Assembly (NCBI RefSeq): GCF_019059575.1
Contig: NW_024881501.1
Span: forward strand, 868,001-932,000
Length of the DNA: 64,000 nucleotides
Origin: Amphibalanus amphitrite
Taxonomy: Eukaryota; Arthropoda; Thecostraca; Balanomorpha; Balanidae
Direction: 5' to 3'
A program made the position numbers and the translations under genes. The notes under the pieces are model-generated. The model was not told where the DNA came from. It worked only from the letters and a program-made list of their open reading frames with translations, and did no database searches. Positions 11,712 to 22,439 of this stretch are shown here, one piece after another (within the stretch, counting starts at the first letter, position 1; every line of letters starts with the position of its first letter).

Positions 11712-12010
11712 AGGGCCCCTGAACGCCTGACAGGCTTCTCTGAGCAACAAAAGGGCCCCAAGCGCTTAACCCTCGCCCGCACATGGGGGTGGTGGTTGCC
11801 ACACACCCCCCCATGTGCATTCTAGGATGGGAAAATGGCATGTGCGGGCGAGGGTTAAAGGGCCTCTGTACGCTTGACGAGGGCCCTATGAGTTACAGAA
11901 AAGCCCTGAGTACACGAGAGGGCCCTCTAAAGTCATGAAGGGCTCCCTGATTCCTTGACGGGGCCCTCTAAGCTACATAAAGGCCCTCTGAATACACGAC
12001 AGAACAGGCC
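11712..12010. repeat. GGGCCC minisatellite, right block
   Basis: Continuation of the array at 7190-8334, separated by the family F insertion and interrupted by the 85-bp TTAA element at 11770-11854. Unit types are the same. Confidence 0.75.
11770..11854. mobile_element. 85-bp minimal TTAA element
   Basis: TTAA on both sides (11766-11769, 11855-11858) inside the satellite. The left end is CCCTCGCCCGCACATG running directly into GGGGG. A G-rich/C-rich hairpin stretch follows. The right end read inward is CCCTCGCCCGCACATG, a spacer of about 20 bp, GCACATG again, then a G-run. It is therefore only a direct end plus an extended end with no interior, and shows in minimal form the plan of the larger TTAA elements. 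Confidence 0.8.
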
Positions 12011-12191
12011 TTAAAAGCGCCCTACCAATCTGTAGAGACCTGTAACAGCCGCCGGTTAAATTTTCCAACATTGGCCCTCTGTTGGCAATAGATTTTGACC
12101 ATTGCTAGAACCCATTTAACGGTTCTAGAGGGCCATTGCGCGACTACGAAAAAGTCTTGAAAGCTCAGACTGGGCTCCTGACTGTGGGGTA

Positions 12192-13117
12192 CCGTAAACC
12201 GGGGTGACTTTGTATCACTTTTGACCAGTTTGGTACAATATCTTGTATATCACTTCAGATTTCACTCTGGAAACTGTTTCATCATACCAATTGGACAATT
12301 CTCTATCTAACTGAGTACAATAAATGTCTGGAAATTTATCATAAATATTTTATTTTTTTACCAAAAAATTGATCATTCTCACCCAGACGTCGGGGTGACT
12401 ATGATCACTACATTAAAATCACCTTATGTGTGCCATAGGAGCCCTCAGAAGGGGCTTGTGTGATAAAATTACATGTTTTGAATAAAATCAAAGGCTTTGC
12501 TTGACAAAAACTCACACATTTTACAGTAAAACTATGAATCATTGAGGTATTAAAATAAAGTTGCATGCTCTGGGTCTAAACTGACATTACAGAGCTATAA
12601 GCAGCAAAATTAGCTACTTTAACCTCTGACTTCAAGATTAAGTAACAGTCACAGATGTCCTAAGCCACAGGCTACCTGTTCTACATCACACTTTGTCTGC
12701 TGGTGGCTGTGGGACCACTTGCCACACTGTTCATGCCCCTCCCAGCTGATTGTCTTTTTCACTTCCCATTGACGCTCCAATTACCACTGAGATAGAGCAG
12801 CTCAATGCTCATCCTCCATCATCAGTATCTAAGCCTTTCCTTTCTCTTTCTTTATCTGGGTCTTTCTCATCTTTACCATTATTTTTGCTGGAGATGCTAG
12901 CGAATTTATACTTCATGCCAATGACAACAAAAAAACAAGCTGTGACATGAACATGATTATTCTAACTGGGACCCAAAGTGTCTGAAATAATGCTTCATTG
13001 CTTTATTTAACTATTGGCATAGAAAATACAGTTCACAGCAGCTAATTGCTCATTTGAGGCCCAAAATTGGTCTATGATCAAAGTCACCCCGGGTATCATT
13101 GTCACCCCGGTTTACGG
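12192..13117. mobile_element. TA-flanked TIR element (CCGTAAACCGGGGTGA ends), copy 1
   Basis: Inverted ends CCGTAAACCGGGGTGA at 12192 and mirrored at 13117, flanked by TA (12190-12191, 13118-13119). GGGGTGACT-like motifs recur inside near both ends (12390-12402, 13083-13092). A second, end-truncated inverted copy lies at about 28101-28973. No intact transposase is seen. TA duplication suggests Tc1/mariner-type mobilisation. Confidence 0.7.
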
Positions 13118-13119
13118 TA

Positions 13120-14037
13120 CTGGGTATATGCAGTACCTACCCCACAGTCAAATGACTCAGTCAAATGACTGTCAAATGACGCCCACCAGTCGCCCATGAT
13201 GACCTATGCTTTCACCATTGTCATTTCAAAAAATGATAAAAAATGTCATTCCACACTTCCACAGACAATTTCCTTGTTCAACAGTCATATTACAGATAAT
13301 TTTATTGAGATTTATTACCCACTTTAATTAGCATGACGTTTTTTGAGGTGTGATGCCAAAAGGAGTTTTAGTGGGGAACAACCGAAAAATTGCCTTTTGC
13401 TCCCAATAATGGGAATGCCTGTTCCAATATTTGGGAACTCTGTTCCCAAAACTGGGAACATTCCTATATTCGGGTAGTCATGACCAGTAACATCGCCGGA
13501 CGCCGGTGAAAACAGGGCGCCGGAGGGCATATAAGTCACGTGACATTTGGAGCTTCTCCCCCTTTGTGGGCCTTCTATATGCTAAACATCACGTGTGAAT
13601 TTCCCGAACCTTGATCAAATCGCCCCAGGCGCCCTGTTTTCACCGTCGTCCAACATGGCCTACTGATGTTACTGGTGAAAAATGCTACAATTGCAAGTTC
13701 ATGGCAATTCTGTCATCATCATATCAATATCAATATGCTCAGAGGCCATAAAACCGCGAAGCAGATCATTATTATTAATCACATTAATAATCACATTACA
13801 TGCCTCACCCCTTACATTCAGCAAGCACTAAACGCATTATTATTAACATTCAACAAGCTTAACCCAAATAAAAATAAACTCACATCGTCACACGTTATGC
13901 TCCAACTCGCGATATATGAACCAGCCACGAACGCACGAACCCCACGGAACTCTACCACGGTGTTACCACGAAGCACGAGGCAAGCACGAGACACGACGGA
14001 CACGACTGCACCCTGCACCCAAGATTCTTACGCGATT
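13120..14037. other. Intergenic stretch with an 18-bp inverted repeat
   Basis: No gene was recognised. CGGTGAAAACAGGGCGCC at about 13505-13522 is matched inverted at about 13627-13645, a possible small hairpin element. Three variants of a TTCCCAAAACTGGGAA-like palindrome sit near 13400-13470. Confidence 0.4.
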
Positions 14038-14343
14038 GGAAATTCCGACCTAGACGAGCATCTGTGGTAGAAAGCCACCACTTAAGTAGGGGAAACTACT
14101 GCTGTCTTCTACCATTTGCACTGCATGTGCCGCTATAGCTGCGACATCTATGCGACACCGCGACATCTGTCTGCGCTGATTCTAGTTAGCGATTAGCTAG
14201 GGCACCAGGGTGGATCCGGACTTTCAGTTTGAGAGTGGGGGACTCATGGCCGGCCCGATCCCCGGCAGTCAAAGTTGCTGAGCGGGGGGGGGGGGAGGAA
14301 GGTCCAATGATGCCCCAAAAGACACGCCTATTGCCTATAGGTA

Positions 14344-14347
14344 CCTA
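14344..14347 (+). repeat. CCTA target duplication, left copy
   Basis: CCTA directly abuts the left terminal TGTGGT of the LTR element and is repeated at 19296-19299. A 4-bp duplication is within the range usual for Ty3/gypsy elements. Confidence 0.75.
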
Positions 14348-14966
14348 TGTGGTAACCACGTGTGTCGCCGGCCGGCACGGGAGTTCCCGGCGCAGACCGA
14401 TTCGCGCGCCGACTTGTGACGTCGCTACCCCGCCCCGGCGCTGGGGAGGCGGCCCAGGACGTGTCTGTTCGTGAACTTTGTCCCATCACGATGCGACCGC
14501 GTGTCTGCGGCCTGCGCTGCCGCAGTGCGTCGGCCAGTGACCAATCCGCGCTCCGATCGGCAGCCACGTGGTGTCCGAGTGCTTCTGCGCATGTCTGGAC
14601 CCGGCCCGCTGCGTCGGGCCGCGCGCTACCCCGGGACTTCTGGCCGAGCTCTTGGCCCGAGCAGACGCGTCACGTCTGGCTCCGCGATTTGGCCCGTTCT
14701 GTCCGGGATTTATAACTTAGATTAGGCAGGGCATATTTGGCAAACTTGGATTTCATTCTCGTCTCTTCGTCGCTCCATTGTCTGATTCGCTGTTTTGGTT
14801 TTTGCCTTCGTTTTGGAACTTAAAATATAACAACCCGCTCTTAAATTAATTCTTTTACTTGGGGCCGTTTGGATCGAACTGATTGAATTTTTGGAACACG
14901 CACCAGGTTGATATTTTCCATTTCTGATTAACGTAAAATCCAGTCACTGATATGTGGTGAACTGCC
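14348..14966 (+). repeat. Inverted LTR copy (lacks last 13 bp)
   Basis: This is a 619-bp reverse complement of 18677-19295. It begins TGTGGTAACC, the normal LTR start, and breaks off at ACTGCC, 13 bp before the LTR terminus ACCACA. Integrase coding sequence follows without a spacer. A TATA-like TTTATAA lies at 14709-14715. Confidence 0.85.
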
Positions 14967-17443
14967 AAACCTATCATTGAAGACAAGTGTGAAAACAGTT
15001 CTGATTCGAATTGGGAACCACGGTCCGTGACTACATGCAGCGGAACTCCGAATCGGGACACCCAAGTGTCGAGGAAAGCAGAGGCCACACTTTCCGCGGT
15101 GATCGAGACCAACGGCACGGCCTCGACCCAACGCGTGGCGCGATCGATGCATGTCAACAAATAACGAAATGGCGCGGTGAAGGGGTGCCCGTGGGGTACT
15201 GACGGGGGCAGCGGCCCGACTATGTCTATATGTACAGTTTCGAACCGCTGCGAGGGCACATCAAATCGACCGGGCGGAGAACGAGTGTGCCTGTGCACCT
15301 TGGCTTCCTGGCATGCTTCACACTCCTTCACCCATCGAGCAATGTCGCGGCGCATGTCACGCCAGAAATAGCGTGAGCTGATGAGGCGGGTGGTGCCTTT
15401 CCTACCCGGGTGTGACAGGCCGTGGAAACGATCAAACACGGCGCGCCTGCATGCCTCTGGTACGTACGGACGTGGATGTGGTCCAGAGTTTTCACACAGG
15501 ACTGTGATGTCGCCAGACAGTGTTACTGGCTCCAATCGGGAGGTGTCCTGCGGCTTTGAGCGCGATTCTGAACCTGACTCGGCATGCTGGTGCTCTGAAT
15601 CGGCACTGTCGGCGTCTCTCTCTTTTTCCTGTTTCTGAGCCGCCGCGATAAAATGGAGGTCACATGCATCGAGGGACACTGCATTTACCGGGCGACTGAG
15701 GCAGTCCGCCACCACGTTGTCACTGCCACGAATGTACGAGACCTCCGTGATGTATTCCGTGACGACACACCAGTGGCGCTGTTGGCGGTCAGACTTAGCT
15801 GTGTGCGGGCTGTGAAAAGCGCGCACGAGTGGCTTGTGGTCCGTTCGCAGGGTAACGTGGCGGCCTTCGATCATGTCACGAAAATGGAGTGTGGCCAGAT
15901 AAGCCGCGAGTAGCTCTCTGTCATACGCGGCGTACTTCTGTTGGGCCTGACTGAGCTTCCGTGAGAAGAAGCCAATGGGAACGGGTACTCCGTCCACAAT
16001 CTGATGGAGCGCGGCACCCACTGCGACTTGTGATGCGTCAGTAACGAGCTCGTACTGCTCGCAGTGTGGCACTGGGTGTGGCAGAGTGCAGGCGCCAGCC
16101 AGCGCTGCTTTACTGTCACTGAACGCCTGAGTCTGTTCCTCTGTCCACGTCAGTTCTTTGCTTTTTGGGTTGAGTCGAATCAGTTCGGTCAGGTGGAACG
16201 TGACATCGGCGAATCGCGGAATCATACGCCGGTAGAAGCCGATGAGTCCCAGATAGCGACGCAGTGACTCTGAGTCATGCGGTAGAGGGAGGTCCAGAAT
16301 CTCCTTCACTCTGGCCTTGGGAGGTGTGACACCTGTGCTGGTGACGTCATGACCGAGGAAAATGAGTGACTTCTTCATGAACTCGCATTTCTCCAGTGAG
16401 ATGCGAAGCTTGTGCTCAGCCAGCTTGCTGAACGCGAGGCGCAAATCTTTCTCATGCTGCTCCTGGTTCTCGGAAAATACCAGAATATCGTCGAGATAGA
16501 CGAACACGCACGGCACGTCTCGGAAGATGCCGTCCATGACCCTCTGGAATGTGGCACCTGCGTTGCGAAGCCCCATTGGAATGAAGGCGTATTCGTACAA
16601 GCCGAAGGGCGTGGTGACGGCCGTCTTCTCTGAGTCAGCGGGGTTCATAGGCACCTGGTGATATGCACGGAGCAGATCGATTTTGCTGAACCACTGAGCG
16701 TTGTGGAGCTTGGTTGAGAGGCTCTGAATGTGCGGCAGTGGGTAGCGATCCGGTTTGGTTACGGCGTTGAGCGCGCGGTAATCACCGGTGACACGCCACT
16801 CACCAGGGGTACTCTTTGGAACCATGTGGATGGGTGAGGCCCATGGGGACCTAGACGGACGAATCACTCCTGTTTTGAGCAGCACATCGAGTGCTTGCTT
16901 TGCTGCGGTTAGTTTGTCGGGCGACAGCTTGCGTGGGCTGGCGAACGTGGGTGGAGCGCTGCCGGTGTCGATGAAGTGAGTGGTTTTGATTGGCGAGTCT
17001 GTGTAGTCCGGCTGGTTAGGGCTGAGAACAGCGGGGTGATCCTCTAGGATGGGCCGCACTGCCTCAGGCACCTGAGCGAGATCATTTATCACCAAATGAA
17101 CAGACTCCCCGGTCGTCGGTACACCGGGAGCAGAGAGCAGAGTGGTGGAGTCGCGGAGAACTTGGGAACCACAATCGACAACCAACGAGCTGTGAGCGAG
17201 AAAATCGTTACCGAGTAGTGGCTCTGTCACTTCAGCCACTACAAATGTCCATGTGTAACTGCGTCTGAGTGTGGGGAGGACAATATCGAGAGTGGCCTCG
17301 CCATGCACGCGCAGTGGCTGCCCGCTGGCAGTCGTGATCGAAACAGCGGACGGGTGGATTATAGTTCCATTCACATAGGAGGGTGGAACCAGGGATACAC
17401 CAGCGCCAGTATCCACGATGAATTTCAGGGGCTGATCATTCAC
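14855..17443 (-). pseudogene. pol: Pol polyprotein, 3'-truncated (PR-RT-RH-IN)
   Basis: Pol would copy the element RNA into DNA and integrate it. The frame shows an aspartic protease motif DTGA near residues 11-14, reverse transcriptase with YLDDILVFS near 315, RNase H with TDAS near 470, an integrase HHCC zinc finger (SHPGRK ... ECEAC) near 690-720, and integrase core aspartates in HIDIVGP and VTDRGSQF. The frame then leaves pol near 14967 and reads about 37 residues of antisense LTR, so the third catalytic residue (Glu) of the D,D35E triad and the integrase C-terminus are missing. The first codon of the open frame is GTG and the frame is open upstream. Pol lies in the -1 frame relative to gag, which fits frameshift expression. 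It is non-functional as it stands. Confidence 0.9.
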
Positions 17444-17484
17444 CTTGGCTGTGACCCTAAGGAGCGGCAGGCCGAGGGCTGCGT

Positions 17485-18360
17485 TTACGGCCTGCTCCTC
17501 TCGTTTCCCGACTCTGAGGCTGCACGGGAGGGAGATGCAGCTCGTGAGGACGGCTGCATGGTCAGATCAGCAGCTTTGTCGGGCCAGTGACACCATGGCT
17601 TGCAAGTGCGTGCTCTGCTGCCGAAAAACAGGTGAGCACGGCATACTTTCGGCTTCTGGTCAGGATGGAACGGCGTGAGACCGAGAGACGCCCTTGAATC
17701 ACGAGCATCACGAGCAGGGGAGTGTGTGGCGGCTCGGCTCTGCGGCTGAGTGGCCCTGTGGTACCTTGGGTGCTGCTGAGCCACAAGGAACGCCTGTGAG
17801 TCAGACTGTGGGTCCTGATCCTGACAGTGAACCATGTGAGCAGCTGAGTTTTGCACAAGAGGCATCAGTTCGTCCGCGAGTTTGCCCAACTGCGACAATG
17901 AGAGCTCGCGCTGAGAAGCCAGGGCCGTAGCAATGCCTGTGGGTAGCGACTGGATAAATTTGTGCCGAACGAGATCGTCTCCGACACCAACCTTGTCGGC
18001 CACCTCTCTGAGCTCGCTTAGAAAGAGTGAGGGTCGGCCCGTCAGACGCGTTTTGCTGATCAGTTTCTCAAACATCTCTGGCTTTGTCTTTTCGTACATG
18101 TCAGTGACGGCTGTCTGTAGCTCAGAGAAATTTTTGTTGCTCAAGACAGCACGCGGAATGTGCGAGATGGTTTCCGGAGGCAGGGCAGAGAGAACGTGGT
18201 AGAATTTGGTCTGCGAGTTGGTGATTTTGGCAATGTTAAATTGGGCGTCCATAATAGCAAACCAGCCGTCAACCGCGGTGTCCATAAAAACCGGTGGCTT
18301 GATCGACACATGATGGACCGGCTCAGCATGAGCGGGTTCCATCGTGCCCTCGTTCGTCAT
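17485..18360 (-). CDS. gag: Gag protein of the Ty3/gypsy element
   Basis: This 291-residue frame starts at an ATG (18358-18360). It contains the Gag core segment around PPVF, GWFAIMDAQF and TKFYHVLSALPPE (about residues 22-65), which is characteristic of arthropod and flatworm CsRn1/K02A2.6-type Gags. Near residues 235-260 it has a C-x2-H-x9-C-x3-C pattern (CRAHLFFGSRARTCKPWC), the CHCC variant reported for CsRn1-clade Gags in place of the usual CCHC knuckle. Gag packages the RNA into virus-like particles. The frame is intact, and pol follows in the -1 frame. Confidence 0.85.
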   Translation of the reverse strand: MTNEGTMEPAHAEPVHHVSIKPPVFMDTAVDGWFAIMDAQFNIAKITNSQTKFYHVLSALPPETISHIPRAVLSNKNFSELQTAVTDMYEKTKPEMFEKLISKTRLTGRPSLFLSELREVADKVGVGDDLVRHKFIQSLPTGIATALASQRELSLSQLGKLADELMPLVQNSAAHMVHCQDQDPQSDSQAFLVAQQHPRYHRATQPQSRAATHSPARDARDSRASLGLTPFHPDQKPKVCRAHLFFGSRARTCKPWCHWPDKAADLTMQPSSRAASPSRAASESGNERSRP

Positions 18361-18643
18361 GATCGTTAAAGTATAGCCGGTGTTTGCAATGCACTGAACA
18401 ATTAAAATTTAAAACACCGAGTGCAAAATCCAAAAGAGCCAATGGAACGCCGAAATAAAATCACCGAGAAGATAAATGCCTAACTAATCACACGGCGGAG
18501 AGATGGCACAGAAACCATCATGGAAAAGTGGCGCAGAAGCCACTGTGGAGCGACGGAATAGCAATCCATGTGGGGGAATAATATAATTGATTCGGGAATG
18601 AGCGGAGGCGACAACCCGGAAGTATGGAAAAATCGAACAAGAA

Positions 18644-18660
18644 TCACGTCGGGGTCACCA
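18644..18660 (-). promoter_or_regulatory. Primer-binding site for tRNA-Trp
   Basis: Minus-strand TGGTGACCCCGACGTGA lies 3 bp inside the 5' LTR. It is complementary to a 3' end TCACGTCGGGGTCACCA, which is tRNA-Trp-like. A tRNA-Trp primer is a known feature of the CsRn1 clade. Confidence 0.75.
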
Positions 18661-18663
18661 ATA

Positions 18664-19295
18664 TGTGGTGCTGTGGGGCAGTTCACCACATATCAGTGAC
18701 TGGATTTTACGTTAATCAGAAATGGAAAATATCAACCTGGTGCGTGTTCCAAAAATTCAATCAGTTCGATCCAAACGGCCCCAAGTAAAAGAATTAATTT
18801 AAGAGCGGGTTGTTATATTTTAAGTTCCAAAACGAAGGCAAAAACCAAAACAGCGAATCAGACAATGGAGCGACGAAGAGACGAGAATGAAATCCAAGTT
18901 TGCCAAATATGCCCTGCCTAATCTAAGTTATAAATCCCGGACAGAACGGGCCAAATCGCGGAGCCAGACGTGACGCGTCTGCTCGGGCCAAGAGCTCGGC
19001 CAGAAGTCCCGGGGTAGCGCGCGGCCCGACGCAGCGGGCCGGGTCCAGACATGCGCAGAAGCACTCGGACACCACGTGGCTGCCGATCGGAGCGCGGATT
19101 GGTCACTGGCCGACGCACTGCGGCAGCGCAGGCCGCAGACACGCGGTCGCATCGTGATGGGACAAAGTTCACGAACAGACACGTCCTGGGCCGCCTCCCC
19201 AGCGCCGGGGCGGGGTAGCGACGTCACAAGTCGGCGCGCGAATCGGTCTGCGCCGGGAACTCCCGTGCCGGCCGGCGACACACGTGGTTACCACA
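18664..19295 (-). repeat. Complete 5' LTR (632 bp)
   Basis: Read on the minus strand it runs from TGTGGTAACC to GCACCACA, with TGTGGT/ACCACA terminal inverted repeats. CCTA follows outside at 19296-19299. It is GC-rich, with a TATA-like TTTATAA shared with the inverted copy. Short open frames inside are shadows and appear identically in both copies. Confidence 0.85.
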
Positions 19296-19299
19296 CCTA
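19296..19299 (+). repeat. CCTA target duplication, right copy
   Basis: Matches 14344-14347 and abuts the LTR end. Confidence 0.75.
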
Positions 19300-19959
19300 T
19301 ACCTATACGTAATGTATTGGTATCAGCAGTAGCACTCAGCAGTGTGCCTCCTGAGTGATTTTCATCGATTCATCAAGTTGACGATTTGTTTTTCGCGGAT
19401 ATCTTAAAAACGGCAGCGGATTTTATAGGGTACGGCGACTTTTAAAGTGACCTTGACCTTGACCTATGACCTTGACCTCGGATTTTTTTTTTTTTTGAAT
19501 GCGCTACTGCTTATCGATGAGACGAACACATTGGTGGGCGAATTTTTCAAATCAGACCAAAAACAAAGATTCTACAGGGTAGGCAGTGTTTTGACCTCTC
19601 AAGGTCAAACGGTTTGACCTTGGAAAAAAGGTCACCATTTTCGAACTCAGCGTGACATGGGCTATTTGTATGCCAATTTTGAGCGCAATCATCACTCGAA
19701 TTTGAATCCGAATACGAATACGACGCTAACTTTATGGACATAGCGCTCCGCGTCGGTGTTTTTTAACTTGTTTAATAACTTTTAGCTTTAACTTTACGAA
19801 TACCAATACATACCAATACATACGCATACAATAGGCGTGACATCATATTGGACCTTTATCTCCTTCCCCCGCGCAACCGGACTGCAGGGGATCGGGCCGG
19901 CCATGACCATGAGTTCCCTCACCCTTTAACCAGGGATGCAGAGCTGTGGAAATTACAGA

Positions 19960-20580
19960 CGGCTCCGACTCCGGCTCCGGCTCCGGGTGAAATGCCATGG
20001 CGGCTCCGGCTCCGGCTCCGACTCGGAGTAAAATGGTGGCTCCGGCCTCCGGCTCCAACACTCAGTAGGTCCTACATATTAAATACGGGAACGGGTGGCA
20101 GAAAAGAAGAAGATGGAATTGGTGCACGTTCATTCTGCATTGCATAACAAGGCTCGTGACAAGGCTGTTTTCATATTCTGAATACCGCATGTTTTACTGC
20201 CTGGAACTGCAAGTTAAGGGCAGTTCGGTTTGACAAACCGAACTAGGTCAATAATTTTTTCCTCTTCAATTAAAAAGGAGCCGGAGTCGCGCCCTTTTTT
20301 TGACGGCTCCGGCTCCGGCTCCGGCCAGTAGCGGCGGAACACCCTCAATTAAGGGGGGCACTGCCGACTTTTGGTCCCATTCTTTCCATGCAACGCCCAT
20401 AGGGCTAATGTTAAAATGCCAAAATCAAAGGGGGGCACGGTGCCCCGGTGCCCTCCCCGTTCCGCCGCCTATGGCTCCGGCTCCGGGCTATATTGTTTCA
20501 CGGCTTCGGCTCCGGCTCCGGGCAATATATGCCGGCTCCAGCGGCTCCGGCTCCGGCTCCGCAACCCGGCCGTGCCTCAA
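19960..20580. repeat. GGCTCC/CGGCTC simple-repeat clusters
   Basis: Runs of the hexamer GGCTCC occur at about 19968-20060, 20298-20332 and 20470-20570, split by unrelated sequence. They lie within the right half of the long-TIR element. The block starts near CCAGGGATGCAGAGCTGTGG (about 19931), which may be the end of another insertion. Confidence 0.6.
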
Positions 20581-21127
20581 AGCGAAAGTCTGGATCCATC
20601 CTGGTGCCCTGGCTAATCCCTAACTAGAAAGTAGAATAAGCGCGCACAGATGTCGCAGTTTATATGATATGCATAGATGTCGCACTGTCGCAGCTATAGC
20701 GACAAATGCAGTGCAAATGGCAGCAGACAGCAGTAGTTTCCCCTACCAAAGTGGTGGTTTTCTACCACAGATGCTCGTCGAGGTCGGAATTTCCAAATAC
20801 GCTGCTGAATCTGTGCCAACTTCCGTTACATTCAGCGCATTCAGCGTCGAGTGCTCCCGAAAGCTGATTGGTCGATTTCCGCTAGCTGATAAAAACGATA
20901 CCTATAAGAAACATGAATACTGCTTGTGGAACAGGATATCGTCGACAATCCTCCGCAACTGTCTGCCAATTTTGTACATTGACCTCTATAGTAACCTAGA
21001 CGGGCGACTGCCGCGCCGCGGCCGGCACGGAATCGTTCCCGCATGGGGGCGCAGTGGCGCCACCTGCAAGTGGTCAGAAGTTCCCGGTCCCGGTAGACGG
21101 TCCATGTTAAGTGGGTAACTTTTTAAC

Positions 21128-22161
21128 CCTCGCCCTGGCAGGGCATTTTTCATAACACGGCCTGGCAGGGGGGGGGTCGATGCGACCCCCCCCCCTCGCG
21201 ATTGGCTCCTATGGCACCTAGAAACACCAAATTTGGTAGGTAGGTGGGCCCCCTGGAGTTCTCGCCCCTGTGCAAATTTGGTTGCTCTAGGTCACTATTT
21301 AGGGGGGTTTTGGGGGGTATAAATGTAAAAATTTCGCTAAAAACAGGTCAAAAGTTTTTCGCTTATAACTTTTGATCTAATTAAGATAGAACAAAAAGAA
21401 AAGCACCAGTGAACTCAGCACGTCAAGGCGCGTCGAATGATATACTTTTTAGCTTGCTTAAGTGTACTTTAAGTTTTTCTTAAATTTTAAGTAAACTTAA
21501 ATTAATAAATTAAGTTAAAGTTGACCAAATTGCATCATATTGCATATCATTCGATTCGGCTGATCACCAGGAACACAATGATACCGTTTTTGAAGCTCTA
21601 GCGTCATTATATGCCAAGTTATTGGCAAAAACGTCATTTGACCTCAGTTGACCTCATTTGACCTGACCCATGGATAAGTACACCAAACAAAGAAGCACCA
21701 AGTGACCTGCTGTTAAGTACTGTGGTTTCAAAGCACAAAAGTGATAAAACGAAGCGGATATCTCCAGTATTTTCCGAATTTAGTATTTTCCCATAGGCTT
21801 AACATTACGACGTCATGACCTCTAACTGACCTCAGGTCAGTGACCTCAAAAAACCCGAACTATATGTTATACAACTCGGTGAACTTAGCACATCCTGCAA
21901 GTTTGAAGGAAATCAGTGCAAAACTGTGAGTTGGACAGGTGCAAAAAGAAAATTGAAATTTGACCATGACCTTGTACCGGTTTTTCTGACCTGGTGACCT
22001 GACCTAAGGTCACCCGGACCTGAAATTTTCAGGTCATATGTAAAAAGGTTGCCCCATAGGCTGTGCCAAATTTGGCGGCGCTGCGCGCCGCCGTTTTTAC
22101 GCTATCTTCGAAAAACCTTAGGGGGGGGGTCGCATCGACCCCCCCCCTGCCAGGGCGAGGG
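21128..22161. mobile_element. TTAA element, family H
   Basis: TTAA at 21124-21127 and 22162-22165. The left end is extended: CCCTCGCCCTGGCAGG, an 18-bp spacer, CCTGGCAGG, then a G-run/C-run hairpin (about 21168-21193). The right end is direct (CCTGCCAGGGCGAGGG after the C-run). It contains AGGTCAGTGACCT at 21834-21846. Length 1034 bp, non-coding. It splits the inverted-arm element. Confidence 0.85.
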
Positions 22162-22439
22162 TTAAGTTGATTTTTATGAAAAATACAGCCTGCGGATGGC
22201 TGAAAAGGATTGTCATGTAACTGAACATGCTTTCTTAAGATGTGATGTGTTCGATTTCCAACAGGATGGCTCGAGCCATGCAATAAAGTGCATTATTTCA
22301 AATGACCCGGACGCTGGCATGGTGCAAAGCATATCGAAACGTGGAGAGGCTCCCTGCCGTAGTTAAGGCCATGCGGGACCAGGAACGTACCCGCTTCCTA
22401 CTCAAGTGGCAAAAGATGATCAATTAGCAACCGAAAGGG

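Larger units (their letters stand above)
14348..19295 (-). mobile_element. Ty3/gypsy (CsRn1-type) retrotransposon with an inverted left LTR
   Basis: gag and pol lie on the minus strand. A full LTR with primer-binding site is at the right (5') end. The left end carries 619 bp of the same LTR in opposite orientation, joined directly to a truncated integrase. Both outer ends are therefore U3 ends (TGTGGT outward on both sides), and both abut CCTA. The tRNA-Trp primer site, Gag CHCC motif and Pol domains place it near the CsRn1 clade. The two LTR copies look essentially identical, so the event is recent. The 3' part of integrase and the normal 3' LTR are missing. Confidence 0.85.
14038..20800. 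mobile_element. Long-TIR element hosting the LTR retrotransposon
   Basis: The left arm (about 14038-14343) is mirrored in pieces at 19870-19915 and 20583-20800, including the AGGGCACCAGGGTGGATCC block and the GCGACATCT block. A second member of the same family lies at 44556-45318 plus 46301-46316. The LTR retrotransposon (14348-19295) and a GGCTCC-rich block (19922-20580) interrupt it. Without insertions it would be about 1-1.2 kb. Outer ends are approximate because the arms are diverged. Confidence 0.55.

Noticed and set aside
14362..14715. 117-residue frame in the left LTR copy (and its twin at 18928-19281)
   Set aside because: Lies wholly inside the GC-rich LTR and appears only because that sequence lacks stops.
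14348..19295. Fold-back assembly artefact
   Set aside because: The mirrored sequence stops at the LTR end; flanks differ beyond the CCTA, which a fold-back read would have mirrored too. Not excluded without reads.
22190..22430. Possible protein fragment (HAFLRCDVFDFQQDGSSH)
   Set aside because: Superficially transposase-like FQQDG, but no other motif fits, the frame breaks, and it lies in an inverted-repeat arm.
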